DNA of 64,000 bases from Breoghania sp. (lineage in GTDB: Bacteria; Pseudomonadota; Alphaproteobacteria; Rhizobiales; Stappiaceae): positions 3,889,001-3,953,000 of the forward strand of contig NZ_OY771475.1 of the NCBI RefSeq assembly GCF_963674635.1. Direction: 5' to 3'. The position numbers and the translations under genes were made by a program. The notes beneath the pieces are model-generated. The model was not told the DNA's origin and did not search any database. It saw only the letters and a program-made list of their open reading frames with translations. Within the stretch, counting starts at the first letter, position 1. Each line of letters opens with the position of its first letter. Shown one piece after another: positions 1 through 13,694 of the stretch.

Positions 1-1341
1 CTTGAAGCTTCCCGCTCGATTTTCCGCCTGACCATCCTCGCCCGTTTCATGCTGCTGGTTGCCGGTGCCGCCGCGATCATGGTGGCCGGTACGGCCTACT
101 CCTTTTATGTTTTCGGCCAAGCGCTTACCTCCACCCTCGGCAATCCGGATCTCGCAGCAGCTTTCGTCGGCGGCGATCTGAGCGCCAACATCAACGCGTT
201 GATCATCGACCAGATGATGCAGATCGCGCTTGTCTGCATGCCGGTGGGCATTGTTTTCGTCATCGTTGCGATTGTGCTCGCCTACGGGGTGGCGCGGCCT
301 TTGAAGCGGCTGCAGGGCGGTCTGGAGCAAATGTCTGCGGGGGACTACGAGGTTCATATCGATGGCGGGTCGCGCAATGACGAAATCGGCGCGATCGCGC
401 GCTCGGTGATCGCGTTTCGAACCGGGTTGGCCGAACGCGCCCGCACCCAGGCGGAGGAGCAGGCTGAGGCGCAGCGACGGGCGGATGAGGAACGTCATCA
501 GCTGATGATGGATGTGGCGGAAGACTTCGAGCGCTCCGTCATGAGCGTGGTGGCGGCACTAAGCGTCGCGGCCGGGAAGGTCGGCTCCAACACCGACAAT
601 CTGCGCGATGCTGTGGGCGCTTCGGGCGATGCGGTGTCGGCGGTTTCGCAGGCCTGTGCCGATTCCAACTCCGCCGTGGATGCGGTCTCGTCCTCGGCTG
701 AAAAACTGTCGGAGGCGATCAGCGGCATCGGGCGGGAAATGACGCAAGCCGCCGCCATTGCGGAGGAAGCGGTTGGCGAGGCGCGTGAGACGGACGTCAT
801 TGTCGGCCGGCTCGCGGAGACCGGAAAGGCCATCGGCGAAGTGGTGGATCTGATCAACCAGATCGCCGATCAGACCAACCTTCTGGCGCTCAACGCCACC
901 ATTGAGGCGGCACGGGCCGGGGAGGCGGGGCGCGGCTTTGCTGTCGTTGCCAATGAGGTGAAGGCGCTTGCCGGACAGACCAGCAAGGCGACGGAGGAAA
1001 TCTCCGCGCAGGTGGCTTCCGTGCAGAAGGTCGCCGATCAGGCGGTGCAGGCCATCCGTTCCATTGCCTCCACGATCACCCGGATTTCCGAGATTTCCGG
1101 GCATATACTCGGCGCGGTGAATGCGCAGACAGAGGCGACGCAGGAGATCTCGCGTTCGGTCGTTCATGCCAATGGCAGCACCGAGCAGGTCAATCTCAAC
1201 GTGGACAGGCTTGCGGCCGCAACCTCGACCAGTGACGGCGCATCGCAGGAAATGCGTGCGGCGGCAGGGGAGCTTGAAACGCTCTCGGGCCGCCTGGAGG
1301 AGCAGGTCGGCCAGTTCCTGACAAGCATGCGCGCGGCGTAG
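1..1341 (+). CDS. Methyl-accepting chemotaxis protein, 5' end outside window
   Basis: Inner-membrane chemoreceptor that would relay ligand binding to CheA/CheW. The reading frame is open from base 1, so the true start lies upstream; the first visible ATG is at 49. Numbering from that ATG, a membrane segment lies at about 57-81, followed by a HAMP domain (about 82-135) with the usual PLKRL and DEIGAIA elements, then a long helical signalling domain. The hairpin tip is intact ([20 protein letters not shown], then [15 protein letters not shown]). The loop between the visible N-terminal hydrophobic stretch and the membrane segment is only about 40 residues, so no large periplasmic sensor domain is seen. 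No CheB/CheR-binding pentapeptide is visible at the C-terminus. Ligand unknown. It converges on gltD across a large inverted repeat. Confidence 0.93.
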   Translation, partial: LEASRSIFRLTILARFMLLVAGAAAIMVAGTAYSFYVFGQALTSTLGNPDLAAAFVGGDLSANINALIIDQMMQIALVCMPVGIVFVIVAIVLAYGVARPLKRLQGGLEQMSAGDYEVHIDGGSRNDEIGAIARSVIAFRTGLAERARTQAEEQAEAQRRADEERHQLMMDVAEDFERSVMSVVAALSVAAGKVGSNTDNLRDAVGASGDAVSAVSQACADSNSAVDAVSSSAEKLSEAISGIGREMTQAAAIAEEAVGEARETDVIVGRLAETGKAIGEVVDLINQIADQTNLLALNATIEAARAGEAGRGFAVVANEVKALAGQTSKATEEISAQVASVQKVADQAVQAIRSIASTITRISEISGHILGAVNAQTEATQEISRSVVHANGSTEQVNLNVDRLAAATSTSDGASQEMRAAAGELETLSGRLEEQVGQFLTSMRAA

Positions 1342-1395
1342 ACGACGGGCGTCTGCGCCCTGTCCGCAAATGGCTGTCGGGCCTGTCGAGCAAGC

Positions 1396-1528
1396 GGCCG
1401 ATCCTTCGAGACGGTCGCTGACGCGACCTCCTCAGGATGACGTTGTGTGGTTGGGCGGACCTGCGGAGTGTGCGCCACCTTTAACGTCATCCTGAGGAGG
1501 CCCGAAGGGCCGTCTCGAAGGATCGGCC
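1396..1528. repeat. Large inverted-repeat element, copy A
   Basis: Two arms (1396-1444 and 1483-1528) are near-perfect reverse complements. Each carries the cores ATCCTTCGAGACG and CTCAGGATGACGTT. They surround a 38-bp centre. Each arm also has internal dyad symmetry (ATCCT...AGGAT). Two further copies occur at 38656-38826 and 54034-54170. All three lie between convergent genes. Resembles RIME/REP-type intergenic palindromes of rhizobia; identity with a named family is not established here. Confidence 0.85.
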
Positions 1529-1565
1529 ACCCGCTCGTGCCTATCGCCTTTTCTCACACAGACAT

Positions 1566-1597
1566 AAAAAAACGGCGCGGCCCGAAGACCACGCCGT
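1566..1597 (-). terminator. Rho-independent terminator of gltBD
   Basis: On the minus strand a stem with ACGGCG and CGCCGT ends is followed by seven T (plus-strand A run at 1566-1572). It lies 26 bp after the gltD stop codon. Confidence 0.7.
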
Positions 1598-1622
1598 CCT
1601 TGTCGTTTCAATCCCGCTTGCC

Positions 1623-3056
1623 TCAGCGCGGCAGCTCGGTCGTGCCCATCAGGTCCAGGTCGATGGAGCGTGCGGCCTGGCGGCCTTCGCGGATCGCCCA
1701 GACCACCAGCGACTGGCCGCGGCGCACATCGCCGCAGGCATAGATGCCCGGCACGGAGGTGCGATAGTCCTCGGTGTTGGCCTTGATGTTGGTGCGCGGA
1801 TCAAGTTCCAGATCGTCGCCCAGTTCCTTGATGTAGGTGTCGAGGCGCGGGCCGGAGAAGCCGATCGCCGCCAGCACGAGGCTTGCGCGCAGCACGAATT
1901 CCGTGCCCTCGATGGGAACGCGGCGCTCGTCCACGCGGGCGCATTTCACACCCGTGACGTGTCCGTCCTCGTCACCGATCAGGGCCAGCGTGGCGGCGGA
2001 GAATTCGCGCTCCGCGCCTTCGGCCTGCGAGGAGGAGGTGCGGAACTTGGTCGGCCAGTAGGGCCATACCGCCAGCTTGTCCTCTTTCAGCGGCGGGATC
2101 GGGCGAATGTCGAGCTGCGTCACCGAAACCGCGCCTTGACGGAACGAGGTTCCCACGCAGTCCGATGCGGTGTCGCCGCCGCCGATGACGACGACATGCT
2201 TGCCGCCGGCCCACAGCTGCTCCTCGTGGGAAACGTCCTCGCCATTGATGCGGCGGTTCTGCTGAACGAGGAAGGGCATCGCCCAGTGGCAGCCGTCGAG
2301 CTCCATGCCGGGCACACCCGGATCGCGCGGCCGCTCGGCCCCCGTTGCGAAGAGGAACGCGTCGTGGCGGCTCTTCAGTTCGGCGACGGAGACCGTGGTG
2401 CCGACATCGACGCCATATTCGAAGACCACGCCTTCCGCTTCCATCTGCTGGACGCGGCGCTGGATGTGGTATTTTTCCATCTTGAAGTCGGGGATGCCAT
2501 AGCGCAGCAGGCCGCCCGCAAAGGGCTCGCGCTCATAGACCACGACATCATGACCGGCGCGCGCAAGCTGCTGGGCCGCCGCAAGGCCCGCGGGGCCCGA
2601 CCCCACGATGCCGACGCTCTTGCCGGTGCGCTTTTCGCAAGGCTCTGGCGTGATCCAGCCGTTCATCCATGCCTTGTCGGCGATGGACTGTTCGACCGTC
2701 TTGATGTTGACCGGAATGTCCTCAAGGTTCAGCGTGCACGCTTCCTCGCAGGGCGCCGGGCAGACGCGGCCCGTGAATTCCGGAAAGTTGTTGGTGGAGT
2801 GGAGGTTGCGTGTGGCCTCCATCCAGTCTTCTTCAAAGACGAGATTGTTCCAGTCGGGGATCTGGTTGTCCACGGGACAGCCATCCGGGCCGTGACAGAA
2901 CGGAATGCCGCAATCCATGCAGCGGGCCGCCTGGCGCACCACTTCCGGCTCGGAGAGCGGAAGGGTGAACTCGCGGAAGTGGCGAATGCGATCGGAGGCA
3001 GGCTGATACTTCTGGTCCTGCCGGTCGATCTCGAGAAAGCCGGTTACCTTACCCAT
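1623..3056 (-). CDS. gltD: Glutamate synthase (NADPH) small subunit
   Basis: Beta subunit of NADPH-GOGAT. It takes electrons from NADPH through FAD and iron-sulfur clusters to the large subunit, which makes glutamate from glutamine and 2-oxoglutarate. The 477-residue length is normal for GltD. N-terminal cysteine clusters are visible ([19 protein letters not shown] and [12 protein letters not shown]), followed by the FAD-binding [13 protein letters not shown] motif and a second dinucleotide-binding motif, [11 protein letters not shown]. It is the second gene of a minus-strand operon, 12 bp after gltB, and ends in a terminator. Cytoplasmic heterodimer with GltB. Confidence 0.97.
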   Translation of the reverse strand: MGKVTGFLEIDRQDQKYQPASDRIRHFREFTLPLSEPEVVRQAARCMDCGIPFCHGPDGCPVDNQIPDWNNLVFEEDWMEATRNLHSTNNFPEFTGRVCPAPCEEACTLNLEDIPVNIKTVEQSIADKAWMNGWITPEPCEKRTGKSVGIVGSGPAGLAAAQQLARAGHDVVVYEREPFAGGLLRYGIPDFKMEKYHIQRRVQQMEAEGVVFEYGVDVGTTVSVAELKSRHDAFLFATGAERPRDPGVPGMELDGCHWAMPFLVQQNRRINGEDVSHEEQLWAGGKHVVVIGGGDTASDCVGTSFRQGAVSVTQLDIRPIPPLKEDKLAVWPYWPTKFRTSSSQAEGAEREFSAATLALIGDEDGHVTGVKCARVDERRVPIEGTEFVLRASLVLAAIGFSGPRLDTYIKELGDDLELDPRTNIKANTEDYRTSVPGIYACGDVRRGQSLVVWAIREGRQAARSIDLDLMGTTELPR

Positions 3057-3068
3057 TTTCTGCGCTCC

Positions 3069-7829
<4,761 letters not shown>

Positions 7830-8085
7830 GCTCTTCCTTGCCCCATTTGCGGCCAGCGCGCCATTTGCGGCGGATGGCCGTTCTCCCTTTTCGCGAGCCC
7901 GGCCGCTGGGGGCGGTCGGACCTTGCGGACATCATGCCCGCGCGCAGTTTCCCGCAGCCTTGGGTCAGACCTCCTCTCTCGGGTCATACCCCGTCAGGGT
8001 ACGGCTCGAGCGACGAGACCGGCCAGGGCCGCGGCTCTGTCGAGTGTGAACGGCTGGCCAGGCGCAAGCCGCTCCCTAGTCGGGC

Positions 8086-8099
8086 GGGGTTATAACCCC
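8086..8099. promoter_or_regulatory. Perfect 14-bp palindrome upstream of gltB
   Basis: GGGGTTATAACCCC is a perfect dyad about 257 bp upstream of the gltB start. TATAAC inside it could also serve as a -10 element on the minus strand. No matching -35 is evident, so an operator or TSS role is only a suggestion. Confidence 0.3.
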
Positions 8100-8431
8100 T
8101 TTTCAAGCGCGATGCTCGCGGCTTTGTATGCGCGACGTTCATCCCGTCCCGCAAGCGGTTGCCGGTCAGCGGATGCCTTGTCGTCCGTTTTTTGTCGGAC
8201 GGTTCGCCATTTCCGCGGTCCTGCTGCCGCCAGCCGTGCCTTGCCACGCGACCGGCTGGCTGGCGATGTCATCAATCATGACACCGATCATCACGCCGGT
8301 CTTGCGTCTGGCATTGCGCCCGGACGGGGGCAAGCCTGCCTCCATCCGCAGTCCCTGTCGGCGATCGCGACCCTTGCCAGTCATCCTGCGCGCAGGCGCG
8401 CGACGCGGGCTTGGAGCGATTGCCGTCCGGA

Positions 8432-8465
8432 CCGAATAATTGGACAGCAGTGCTGTCCTATTCGG
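8432..8465. promoter_or_regulatory. Nested palindrome, candidate operator
   Basis: Outer arms CCGAATA/TATTCGG enclose a perfect inner dyad GGACAGCA-G-TGCTGTCC, with three unpaired bases (ATT) on one side only. It is followed by A/T-rich DNA. The shape fits a binding site for a dimeric repressor. No regulator gene lies beside it. Confidence 0.4.
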
Positions 8466-8940
8466 GGGCGCAACATGCCAGATTTCTGATCGCACGGCAA
8501 GCGGCATTGCGGTTTGGACATTGTGTTTGTTGCCTGCCCGGCCAACCAATTGTCAGTAAAATAAAATTTCACCCGCTTCCAAGCAAGAAAATTGCTGGGA
8601 GGCCTCCGGCGAGCGCCTTTTCGAAATGGGTGCCTACGACCTTCGTCGGGGGCGGCTGTGTCTGCGAGGGACGCGCCAGCGGCCACGCCGCCGTGTCTGG
8701 CAAGGCGAGGGCGCGGGGAACCTGACGGTTTTATCCGGAATCACCTGGTGTCGAATGCGTGTCGCACGCAAGCGTCACGTTGCTTTGATTTCCGATTGAT
8801 CGACCGGCTTCGCACAGTGGCCTCCTCAAGCGAGGCGGAGCGGGTCTCGCCCGCCGCCTGAAAGGCACCCGGAACAGGGGCAACGTGTCGCAGCGGGAGG
8901 CGTCCTGCAGTGGGCCGGTTTTTCAATGGGAGAGCAAAGC

Positions 8941-9258
8941 ATGAGTGAAGCGAACACGAAGCGTCCGGCAGCACGGGCGGCATCCGGCGTGGTTCTGGCC
9001 GCGGCCGTAGCAGCGGCTGTCGGCTCCATGGCCGGGCCGGTGGCCGCGCAGGAGCAGGAAAAATGCTACGGCGTCGCGCTTGCCGGACAGAATGACTGCA
9101 AGGCCGGACCGGGCACGACCTGTGCGGGAACCTCCTCGGTCGATTATCAGGGCAATGCCTGGAAGCTGGTGCCCAAGGGGACCTGTCAGAGCGTGGAGCT
9201 GCCGGGCGATCGCGTGGGCTCGCTGGTCGAGCTTGAGCGCGATCTGCCGCAAGGCTGA
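8941..9258 (+). CDS. bufA1: Bufferin-type RiPP precursor (DUF2282)
   Basis: Precursor of a copper-binding modified peptide. Bufferins are post-translationally modified by an MNIO enzyme, which converts core cysteines to 5-thiooxazoles, and they sequester copper in the periplasm (published for the family). Here: 105 residues, a Sec-type signal peptide (about 1-36, ending VAA), then a core with four cysteines at 42, 53, 61 and 82 in the contexts EKCYG, NDCKAG, TTCAG and GTCQS. The conserved core ending [11 protein letters not shown] matches the DUF2282 pattern. ATG 8941 was chosen over ATG 8926 because GGGAG lies 8 bases before it. First of four co-directional genes, with 7 bp to the next. Regulation not visible; known relatives are often ECF-sigma controlled. 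Confidence 0.88.
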   Translation: MSEANTKRPAARAASGVVLAAAVAAAVGSMAGPVAAQEQEKCYGVALAGQNDCKAGPGTTCAGTSSVDYQGNAWKLVPKGTCQSVELPGDRVGSLVELERDLPQG

Positions 9259-9265
9259 TGCCGGC

Positions 9266-10165
9266 ATGTCCAAGGCGATCCTTCCGGACAACAGGGCGGG
9301 GGCGGGCCTGAAGCCCGCCCATGTGGGCGAGATTCTGGCCCAGATGCCCGATATCGGCTTCTTCGAGGTGCATGCGGAGAATTACATGGGAGCGGGCGGC
9401 CCGCCCCATGCCCAGCTTGGCGCGGTATGCGCGCACTATCCGATGTCATTGCACGGGGTGGGGCTTTCCATCGGTGGCGAGGGGCCGCTCGACGAGGCGC
9501 ATCTTTCCCGGCTCAAGGCGCTCAATGAGCGTTATTCGCCCGCGCTTTTTTCCGAACATCTGGCCTGGTCCAGCCATGGGGGCGTCTATTTCAACGATCT
9601 CCTGCCGGTTGCCTATGATCGCGCGACGCTTTTGCGCGTGGTGGCGCATATCGACCGGGTGCAGGAGGTGATGGGGCGCCCGATGCTGCTGGAAAACCCC
9701 TCCACCTATGTCAGCCTTCAGGCGAGCACGATGGGAGAGCTCGACTTTCTCACCGAGGTCTCCACCCGGTCCGGATGCGGGCTCTTGCTGGACGTGAACA
9801 ATGTGCATGTGAGCGCGGTCAATCACGGCTTTTCGGCGGAAGCGTATCTCGACGCCTTTCCGATCGAGCGTGTGGGGGAAATACATCTGGGCGGGCATGC
9901 GCCCGATAGGGACGATGAGGGGCGGCCGCTTCTGATCGATGCCCATGATCGCGCCGTCGATGATCGTGTCTGGATGCTCTATGAACGCGTCATCGCGCGC
10001 GCCGGTCCGCGCCCGACCTTGATCGAGTGGGACAATGACATTCCCGCCTGGCCTGTCCTGCGGCGCGAGGCGGAACGGGCGGATGCGATCATGGCGCAGC
10101 ATGGGCGGCGGGCCGAGCCGCGAAGGGCCGAACCGCGAAGGGCCGCACATGGCGCAGGACGCTAG
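9266..10165 (+). CDS. bufB: MNIO-family RiPP maturase (DUF692), bufferin biosynthesis
   Basis: Multinuclear non-haem iron-dependent oxidative enzyme of the MbnB/TglH/BufB superfamily, 299 residues, predicted TIM barrel. It should oxidise cysteines of the upstream precursor. Family landmarks visible are [37 protein letters not shown] and [11 protein letters not shown], which supply the conserved His, Glu, Asp and Asn metal-ligand region. ATG 9266 (MSKAIL) follows AAGGC. The upstream in-frame extension overlaps bufA and is not needed. The C-terminus carries a short duplicated AEPRR element encoded by a direct repeat at about 10110-10145. Its 3' end overlaps bufC by 17 bp, implying translational coupling. 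Confidence 0.9.
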   Translation: MSKAILPDNRAGAGLKPAHVGEILAQMPDIGFFEVHAENYMGAGGPPHAQLGAVCAHYPMSLHGVGLSIGGEGPLDEAHLSRLKALNERYSPALFSEHLAWSSHGGVYFNDLLPVAYDRATLLRVVAHIDRVQEVMGRPMLLENPSTYVSLQASTMGELDFLTEVSTRSGCGLLLDVNNVHVSAVNHGFSAEAYLDAFPIERVGEIHLGGHAPDRDDEGRPLLIDAHDRAVDDRVWMLYERVIARAGPRPTLIEWDNDIPAWPVLRREAERADAIMAQHGRRAEPRRAEPRRAAHGAGR

Positions 10166-10934
10166 GCTTTCAAACCGGACGGCTTTCGCCGAGGGGCTTC
10201 TTGTCCCGAGGGACGGCGACCTCGTTGTGCCCGCCGGGCTTTGCGCGCCCGCAGGCGGTGGCGTTCGCAGGCGTTTTGCGGTCTATCGCAACAATGTCGC
10301 CGTTTCTCTGGGGGAGGCGTTGAGGGCGACCTATCCCGCGCTGGTCCGTCTTCTGGGCGAGGACTATTTTCGTGCGCTGGCGGCGGAGTTCGTATCCCTC
10401 CATCCCCCGCGCTCGCCGGTGCTTCTGGAATACGGGGCAGGGTTTGGCGACTTCATCGACGGCTTCCCTCCGCTTGCGAGCTATCCCTATCTTGGGGACG
10501 TTGCGCGGCTGGAATACGCTTGGCTTTGCGCGTTCCACGCCGCCGACAGCGCCCCGCTTTCTCCCCACATCCTGAGCGGGATCGACGCGGCTGCGCTGGA
10601 GACACTGCGCTTCAAGGTACATCCTGCGACATATGTCGCGCGCTCGCGCTATCCTGTGGTTGCACTCTTTCAGGCGAATCGCGAGGGCGCTGGCGAGGGC
10701 GTACCCGGCAGGCCGGTGCCGGAGGCTGCGCTGGTGACGCGACCGGGACTTCCCGTTCATGTCCGCCGCCTTGCTTGTGGCGAGGCGGTTTTTCTGGAGG
10801 CGCTGATTGCGGGGGCGACCCTCGCGGAGGCGGTTGCCGCCGCACAGGCGGAGGCGGAAGCGTTCGATCCCGCGCAAGCCATAGCCCTCATGCTGGAGGC
10901 GGGCGTCTTCGCGGATGTGATCGAAGAGGGCTGA
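10149..10934 (+). CDS. bufC: DUF2063 bufferin maturation partner
   Basis: 261-residue protein with the N-terminal DUF2063 fold ([18 protein letters not shown], then [18 protein letters not shown]). In RiPP operons of this class it accompanies the DUF692 enzyme and is thought to present the precursor leader (an RRE-like role). The C-terminal half, about residues 130-260, is the usual second domain. ATG 10149 lies inside the end of bufB, and all upstream in-frame starts would only lengthen the overlap. Cytoplasmic; expected to form a complex with BufB. The specific role is inferred from family and context, not from catalytic residues. Confidence 0.85.
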   Translation: MAQDARLSNRTAFAEGLLVPRDGDLVVPAGLCAPAGGGVRRRFAVYRNNVAVSLGEALRATYPALVRLLGEDYFRALAAEFVSLHPPRSPVLLEYGAGFGDFIDGFPPLASYPYLGDVARLEYAWLCAFHAADSAPLSPHILSGIDAAALETLRFKVHPATYVARSRYPVVALFQANREGAGEGVPGRPVPEAALVTRPGLPVHVRRLACGEAVFLEALIAGATLAEAVAAAQAEAEAFDPAQAIALMLEAGVFADVIEEG

Positions 10935-10974
10935 GCTCAAGGCTGGGCAACGATATCAAAAGGGCTGGGACGTC

Positions 10975-11550
10975 ATGTTTTTTGGAATTTTCAAGCTGCA
11001 CACGTTGTTCTTCGCCCGGGTTCAACGTGCGTTGCACGGCTGGTTTCCGGGACTGGTGGCGCGCGCCATCTTTGCAAGCGTCTTGCTCTTCTTCTTCCTG
11101 AATTCCGCCATGACCAAGGTCGGGACCGGGATCGCGGGGCTGATCCACCCAAGCGCCGGGGCCTATGCGCAGATCCTGCCGTCCATGATGGAAAAGGTCG
11201 GCTACGACGTATCGAAGATCGAGTTCTTCCCCTATGGCCTGATGGTGGTTGCGGGCATGTGGGCGGAGTTTCTCCTGCCTGTCCTCATCGTCATCGGCCT
11301 GTTCACGCGGCTGGCCAGTTTCGGCTTCATCATCTTCATCGCGGTGATGACCTGGGTGGATATCACCGCGCACCATGTCGGGGCACAGGCAATAGGCGGT
11401 TTCTTCGATCGCGCGCCGGGTGCCCTCATTGCGGATCAACGGCTCTTGTGGCTGTTTCCGCTCATCTACCTGACCATTTACGGTGCGGGCGCGGTGTCGC
11501 TGGACCGGCTTTTGGCGCGCCGTCAGCTGGATCGGATGCGAGGCTGGTAG
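10975..11550 (+). CDS. DoxX-family membrane protein of the bufferin operon
   Basis: 191-residue inner-membrane protein with four predicted helices (about 24-45, 83-103, 106-130 and 145-170), matching DoxX/SURF4-like proteins. DoxX proteins frequently close DUF2282-DUF692-DUF2063 operons; proposed roles are in redox or metal handling, and the activity is unknown. It lies 40 bp after bufC on the same strand, so co-transcription is likely. An inter-helix stretch (VGTGIAGLIHPSAGAY) is probably periplasmic. Nothing is truncated. Confidence 0.8.
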   Translation: MFFGIFKLHTLFFARVQRALHGWFPGLVARAIFASVLLFFFLNSAMTKVGTGIAGLIHPSAGAYAQILPSMMEKVGYDVSKIEFFPYGLMVVAGMWAEFLLPVLIVIGLFTRLASFGFIIFIAVMTWVDITAHHVGAQAIGGFFDRAPGALIADQRLLWLFPLIYLTIYGAGAVSLDRLLARRQLDRMRGW

Positions 11551-11619
11551 GGGACGTGAGGGTCCCTTGCGCAATTTGCGCACTTGCACGTTACGCGCGT
11601 GCGTCCTACGGGTTTTTCC

Positions 11620-12669
11620 ATGTATTTCGCCAGTGACAATTGGGCGGGTGCGTCGGATCAGGTAATGGCCGCGCTTTCTTCCGCCAACGATGGTTTCGCC
11701 CCGGCTTACGGTGCGGACGATCTTACGCGTCGGGTGGAAGCCCGGTTCAGTGAAATCTTCGAGCGCGAGGTGGCGGTGTTCTTCGTCGCCACCGGTTCGG
11801 CGGCCAATGCGTTGGCCCTGTCGCTTTCCTCCAAGCCCGGCGGCGCGATCTTCTGTCAGGACGAAGCGCATGTGGCGGTGGACGAATGCGGCTGTCCGGA
11901 ATTCATGACCGGAGCGTCCAAGCTCGTGCGCATTCAGGGGCCGAACGGCAAGATCACGCCGGAAGGCTTTGCCAAGGCCATGTCGGCCTTTCAGGATGGC
12001 TTCGTCCATCATGGTCGGCCGCAGGCGGTCACCATCACCCAGTCCACCGAAATCGGCACGGTCTACACGCTCGACGAAATCGCCGCCATCAAGGCGGTTG
12101 CCGACACCCGCTCCATTCCGCTTCACATGGATGGCGCGCGTTTCGCCAATGCGCTGGTTTCGCTTGGGGTGAGCCCGGCGGACATGACGTGGAAGGCGGG
12201 CGTGGACGTTTTGTCCTTTGGCGGCACCAAGAACGGCTGCTGGTGCGCGGAAGCGGTGGTGGTCTTCGACAAGGACAAGGCTGGCGAACTGGAATGGCTC
12301 AGAAAACGCGCAGGCCAGCTCTTTTCCAAGAGTCGCTTCATCTCCGCGCAGTTTGACGGGTATCTCGCCAACGATCACTGGCTCGACATGGCGCGCCATT
12401 CCAATGCCATGGCGCAGAAGCTGGCCGATGCGGTGGAGGCCAGCAGCACGGCGCGCCTGCCCGCGCGCCCGCAGGCCAACGAAACCTTCATCGTGGTCAA
12501 GAAAGCGCGCATCCCGGCCATGCGTGAGGCGGGAGCCGCCTTCTACGAGTGGCCTGCCGATGGTCTTGCCCCCGATCAGGCGCTGAAGGCGGATGAAGAG
12601 CTGATCCGCCTCGTGACGAGCTTCCGCACCCGCGAGGCCGATATCGACGCCTTCATGAAGCTTCTCTAG
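11620..12669 (+). CDS. Low-specificity threonine aldolase-like PLP enzyme
   Basis: Fold-type I PLP enzyme of the beta-eliminating lyase/threonine aldolase family, 349 residues. It would cleave L-threonine or allo-threonine to glycine and acetaldehyde; the true substrate is not certain. The PLP lysine is in LSFGGTKNG; the HMDGAR motif supplies the Asp that binds the pyridine nitrogen and a neighbouring Arg. The N-terminus FASDNWAGASDQVMAAL is typical of bacterial LtaE-like proteins. ATG 11620 (MYFASDN) is preferred to an earlier in-frame ATG at 11584, which adds a Pro/Arg-rich stretch. It follows doxX by 69 bp but looks functionally separate from the bufferin genes. Confidence 0.85.
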   Translation: MYFASDNWAGASDQVMAALSSANDGFAPAYGADDLTRRVEARFSEIFEREVAVFFVATGSAANALALSLSSKPGGAIFCQDEAHVAVDECGCPEFMTGASKLVRIQGPNGKITPEGFAKAMSAFQDGFVHHGRPQAVTITQSTEIGTVYTLDEIAAIKAVADTRSIPLHMDGARFANALVSLGVSPADMTWKAGVDVLSFGGTKNGCWCAEAVVVFDKDKAGELEWLRKRAGQLFSKSRFISAQFDGYLANDHWLDMARHSNAMAQKLADAVEASSTARLPARPQANETFIVVKKARIPAMREAGAAFYEWPADGLAPDQALKADEELIRLVTSFRTREADIDAFMKLL

Positions 12670-12744
12670 CGCGAACAGGGGCGGCGTGTTTTGCGCCGCC
12701 CGTCTCCCTCCCGTTTCCTCTCCCTTGAGCTGCAGGGGCTGCCG

Positions 12745-13587
12745 ATGATCCTCCTGAGCGATGAACACCTCACCCGACTGCTGGCGCAGGATGTGCCTTG
12801 CGGGGACCTGACAACGGATGTGCTGGGCATTGAGGATATCCCGGCACGGATGACCTTCCGCGCCCGCGATCGAATGGTGGCTTGTGCCTGCGAAGAAGCC
12901 GCGCGGATGGTGGAGCTGAGCGGCGGGGAGGTGCTTTCCTTTGTGCCCAGCGGCACCGCGGTCGAGCCGGGGGAGCTTTTCTGGGAAGTCGAAGGCACCG
13001 CAGGCACGCTCCATCTCGCTTGGAAGGTGGCGCTGACACTGGTTGAATATGCCTCCGGCATCGCTACGCGCGCCAATCGGCTCGTGGTGGCTGCCCGGGC
13101 CGGAAATCCCGATATCGTGGTCGGCTGTACGCGCAAGAATTTTCCCGGCACCAAGGAAATCTCCATCAAGGCGGTGCTGGCGGGGGGCGCGACGGTTCAC
13201 CGGCTGGGGCTTTCGGAGACCTTCCTTGTTTTCGATAATCATCGCCGGTTCCTGAAAGGCCCGGTGGAGAGCTGGGTGGCGCGCGCCAGGGCTCAGATCC
13301 CGGAAAAGAAGATCTGCATCGAGACCGACACCGTGGAGGAGGCGATAAGGCTGGCGCGGGCGGGGGCCGATGTCCTGCAACTGGACAAGATGCCGGTGGC
13401 GGACGTGGCCGAGGCCGTTGCGCGGATCCGGGAGCTGGGCCTGTCATGTGTTCTGGCCGCGACCGGCGGGGTCAATGAGAGCAATGCGGCCGCCTATGCC
13501 GCGACCGGCTGCGACATGCTTATCACGTCGAGCTGCTATTTCGGGCGGCCTTGCGATGTGAAGGCGGTGATCGAGCCCATCGGCTGA
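12745..13587 (+). CDS. modD: ModD-type quinolinate phosphoribosyltransferase-like protein
   Basis: 280-residue homologue of NadC assigned to the ModD branch, which is usually found with molybdate transport genes; its reaction is not settled. Seen here: the N-terminal LLAQDVPCGDLTT, the phosphate-binding stretch GCTRKNFPGTKEISIKAVL (NadC has a related TRKT/PGLR region) and the C-terminal barrel with LQLDKMP and ATGGVNESNAAAYAATG. ATG 12745 is preferred because upstream in-frame codons encode an atypical Arg/Ser-rich tail. No modABC genes are in the window, so it stands alone here. It converges on hsp20. Confidence 0.78.
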   Translation: MILLSDEHLTRLLAQDVPCGDLTTDVLGIEDIPARMTFRARDRMVACACEEAARMVELSGGEVLSFVPSGTAVEPGELFWEVEGTAGTLHLAWKVALTLVEYASGIATRANRLVVAARAGNPDIVVGCTRKNFPGTKEISIKAVLAGGATVHRLGLSETFLVFDNHRRFLKGPVESWVARARAQIPEKKICIETDTVEEAIRLARAGADVLQLDKMPVADVAEAVARIRELGLSCVLAATGGVNESNAAAYAATGCDMLITSSCYFGRPCDVKAVIEPIG

Positions 13588-13595
13588 AGAGCACA

Positions 13596-13628
13596 AGAAA
13601 AAAGACGCTCCAAGGTGGGCGGAGCGCC
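13596..13628 (-). terminator. Terminator of hsp20 (convergent with modD)
   Basis: Stem GACGCTCC/GGAGCGCC (13604-13628). The T run on the minus strand corresponds to A at 13597-13603. A second strong hairpin, GGAGCCGG/CCGGCTCC (13636-13660), lies between it and the hsp20 stop. Confidence 0.65.
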
Positions 13629-13694
13629 TTGAGGGGGAGCCGGCCGGGGAAACCGGCTCCGTTCAGGTCAGGATATCAAATCGGGGTGGCGCGG

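Larger units (their letters stand above)
7830..8940. other. 1.1-kb non-coding region between divergent gltB and bufA
   Basis: No open frame here has convincing composition, a ribosome-binding site or a recognisable product. Candidate frames of about 100-130 codons on either strand look like antisense shadows. The region should hold the divergent promoters of gltBD and the bufferin operon. It contains two striking palindromes (8086-8099 and 8432-8465), a small TGCGTG/CACGCA dyad at 8756-8770, and an A/T-rich patch around 8555-8575. No sigma-54 or ECF promoter could be assigned with confidence. Confidence 0.6.

Noticed and set aside
8166..8549. 127-codon minus-strand frame
   Set aside because: No ribosome-binding site, low-information Arg/Ala-rich sequence and no family resemblance; it also spans the palindrome at 8432.
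8717..8741. ECF-type promoter (GGAACC...GGAAT) for bufA
   Set aside because: The spacing is about 13 bp, too short, and no other -10 fits; not enough to assign.
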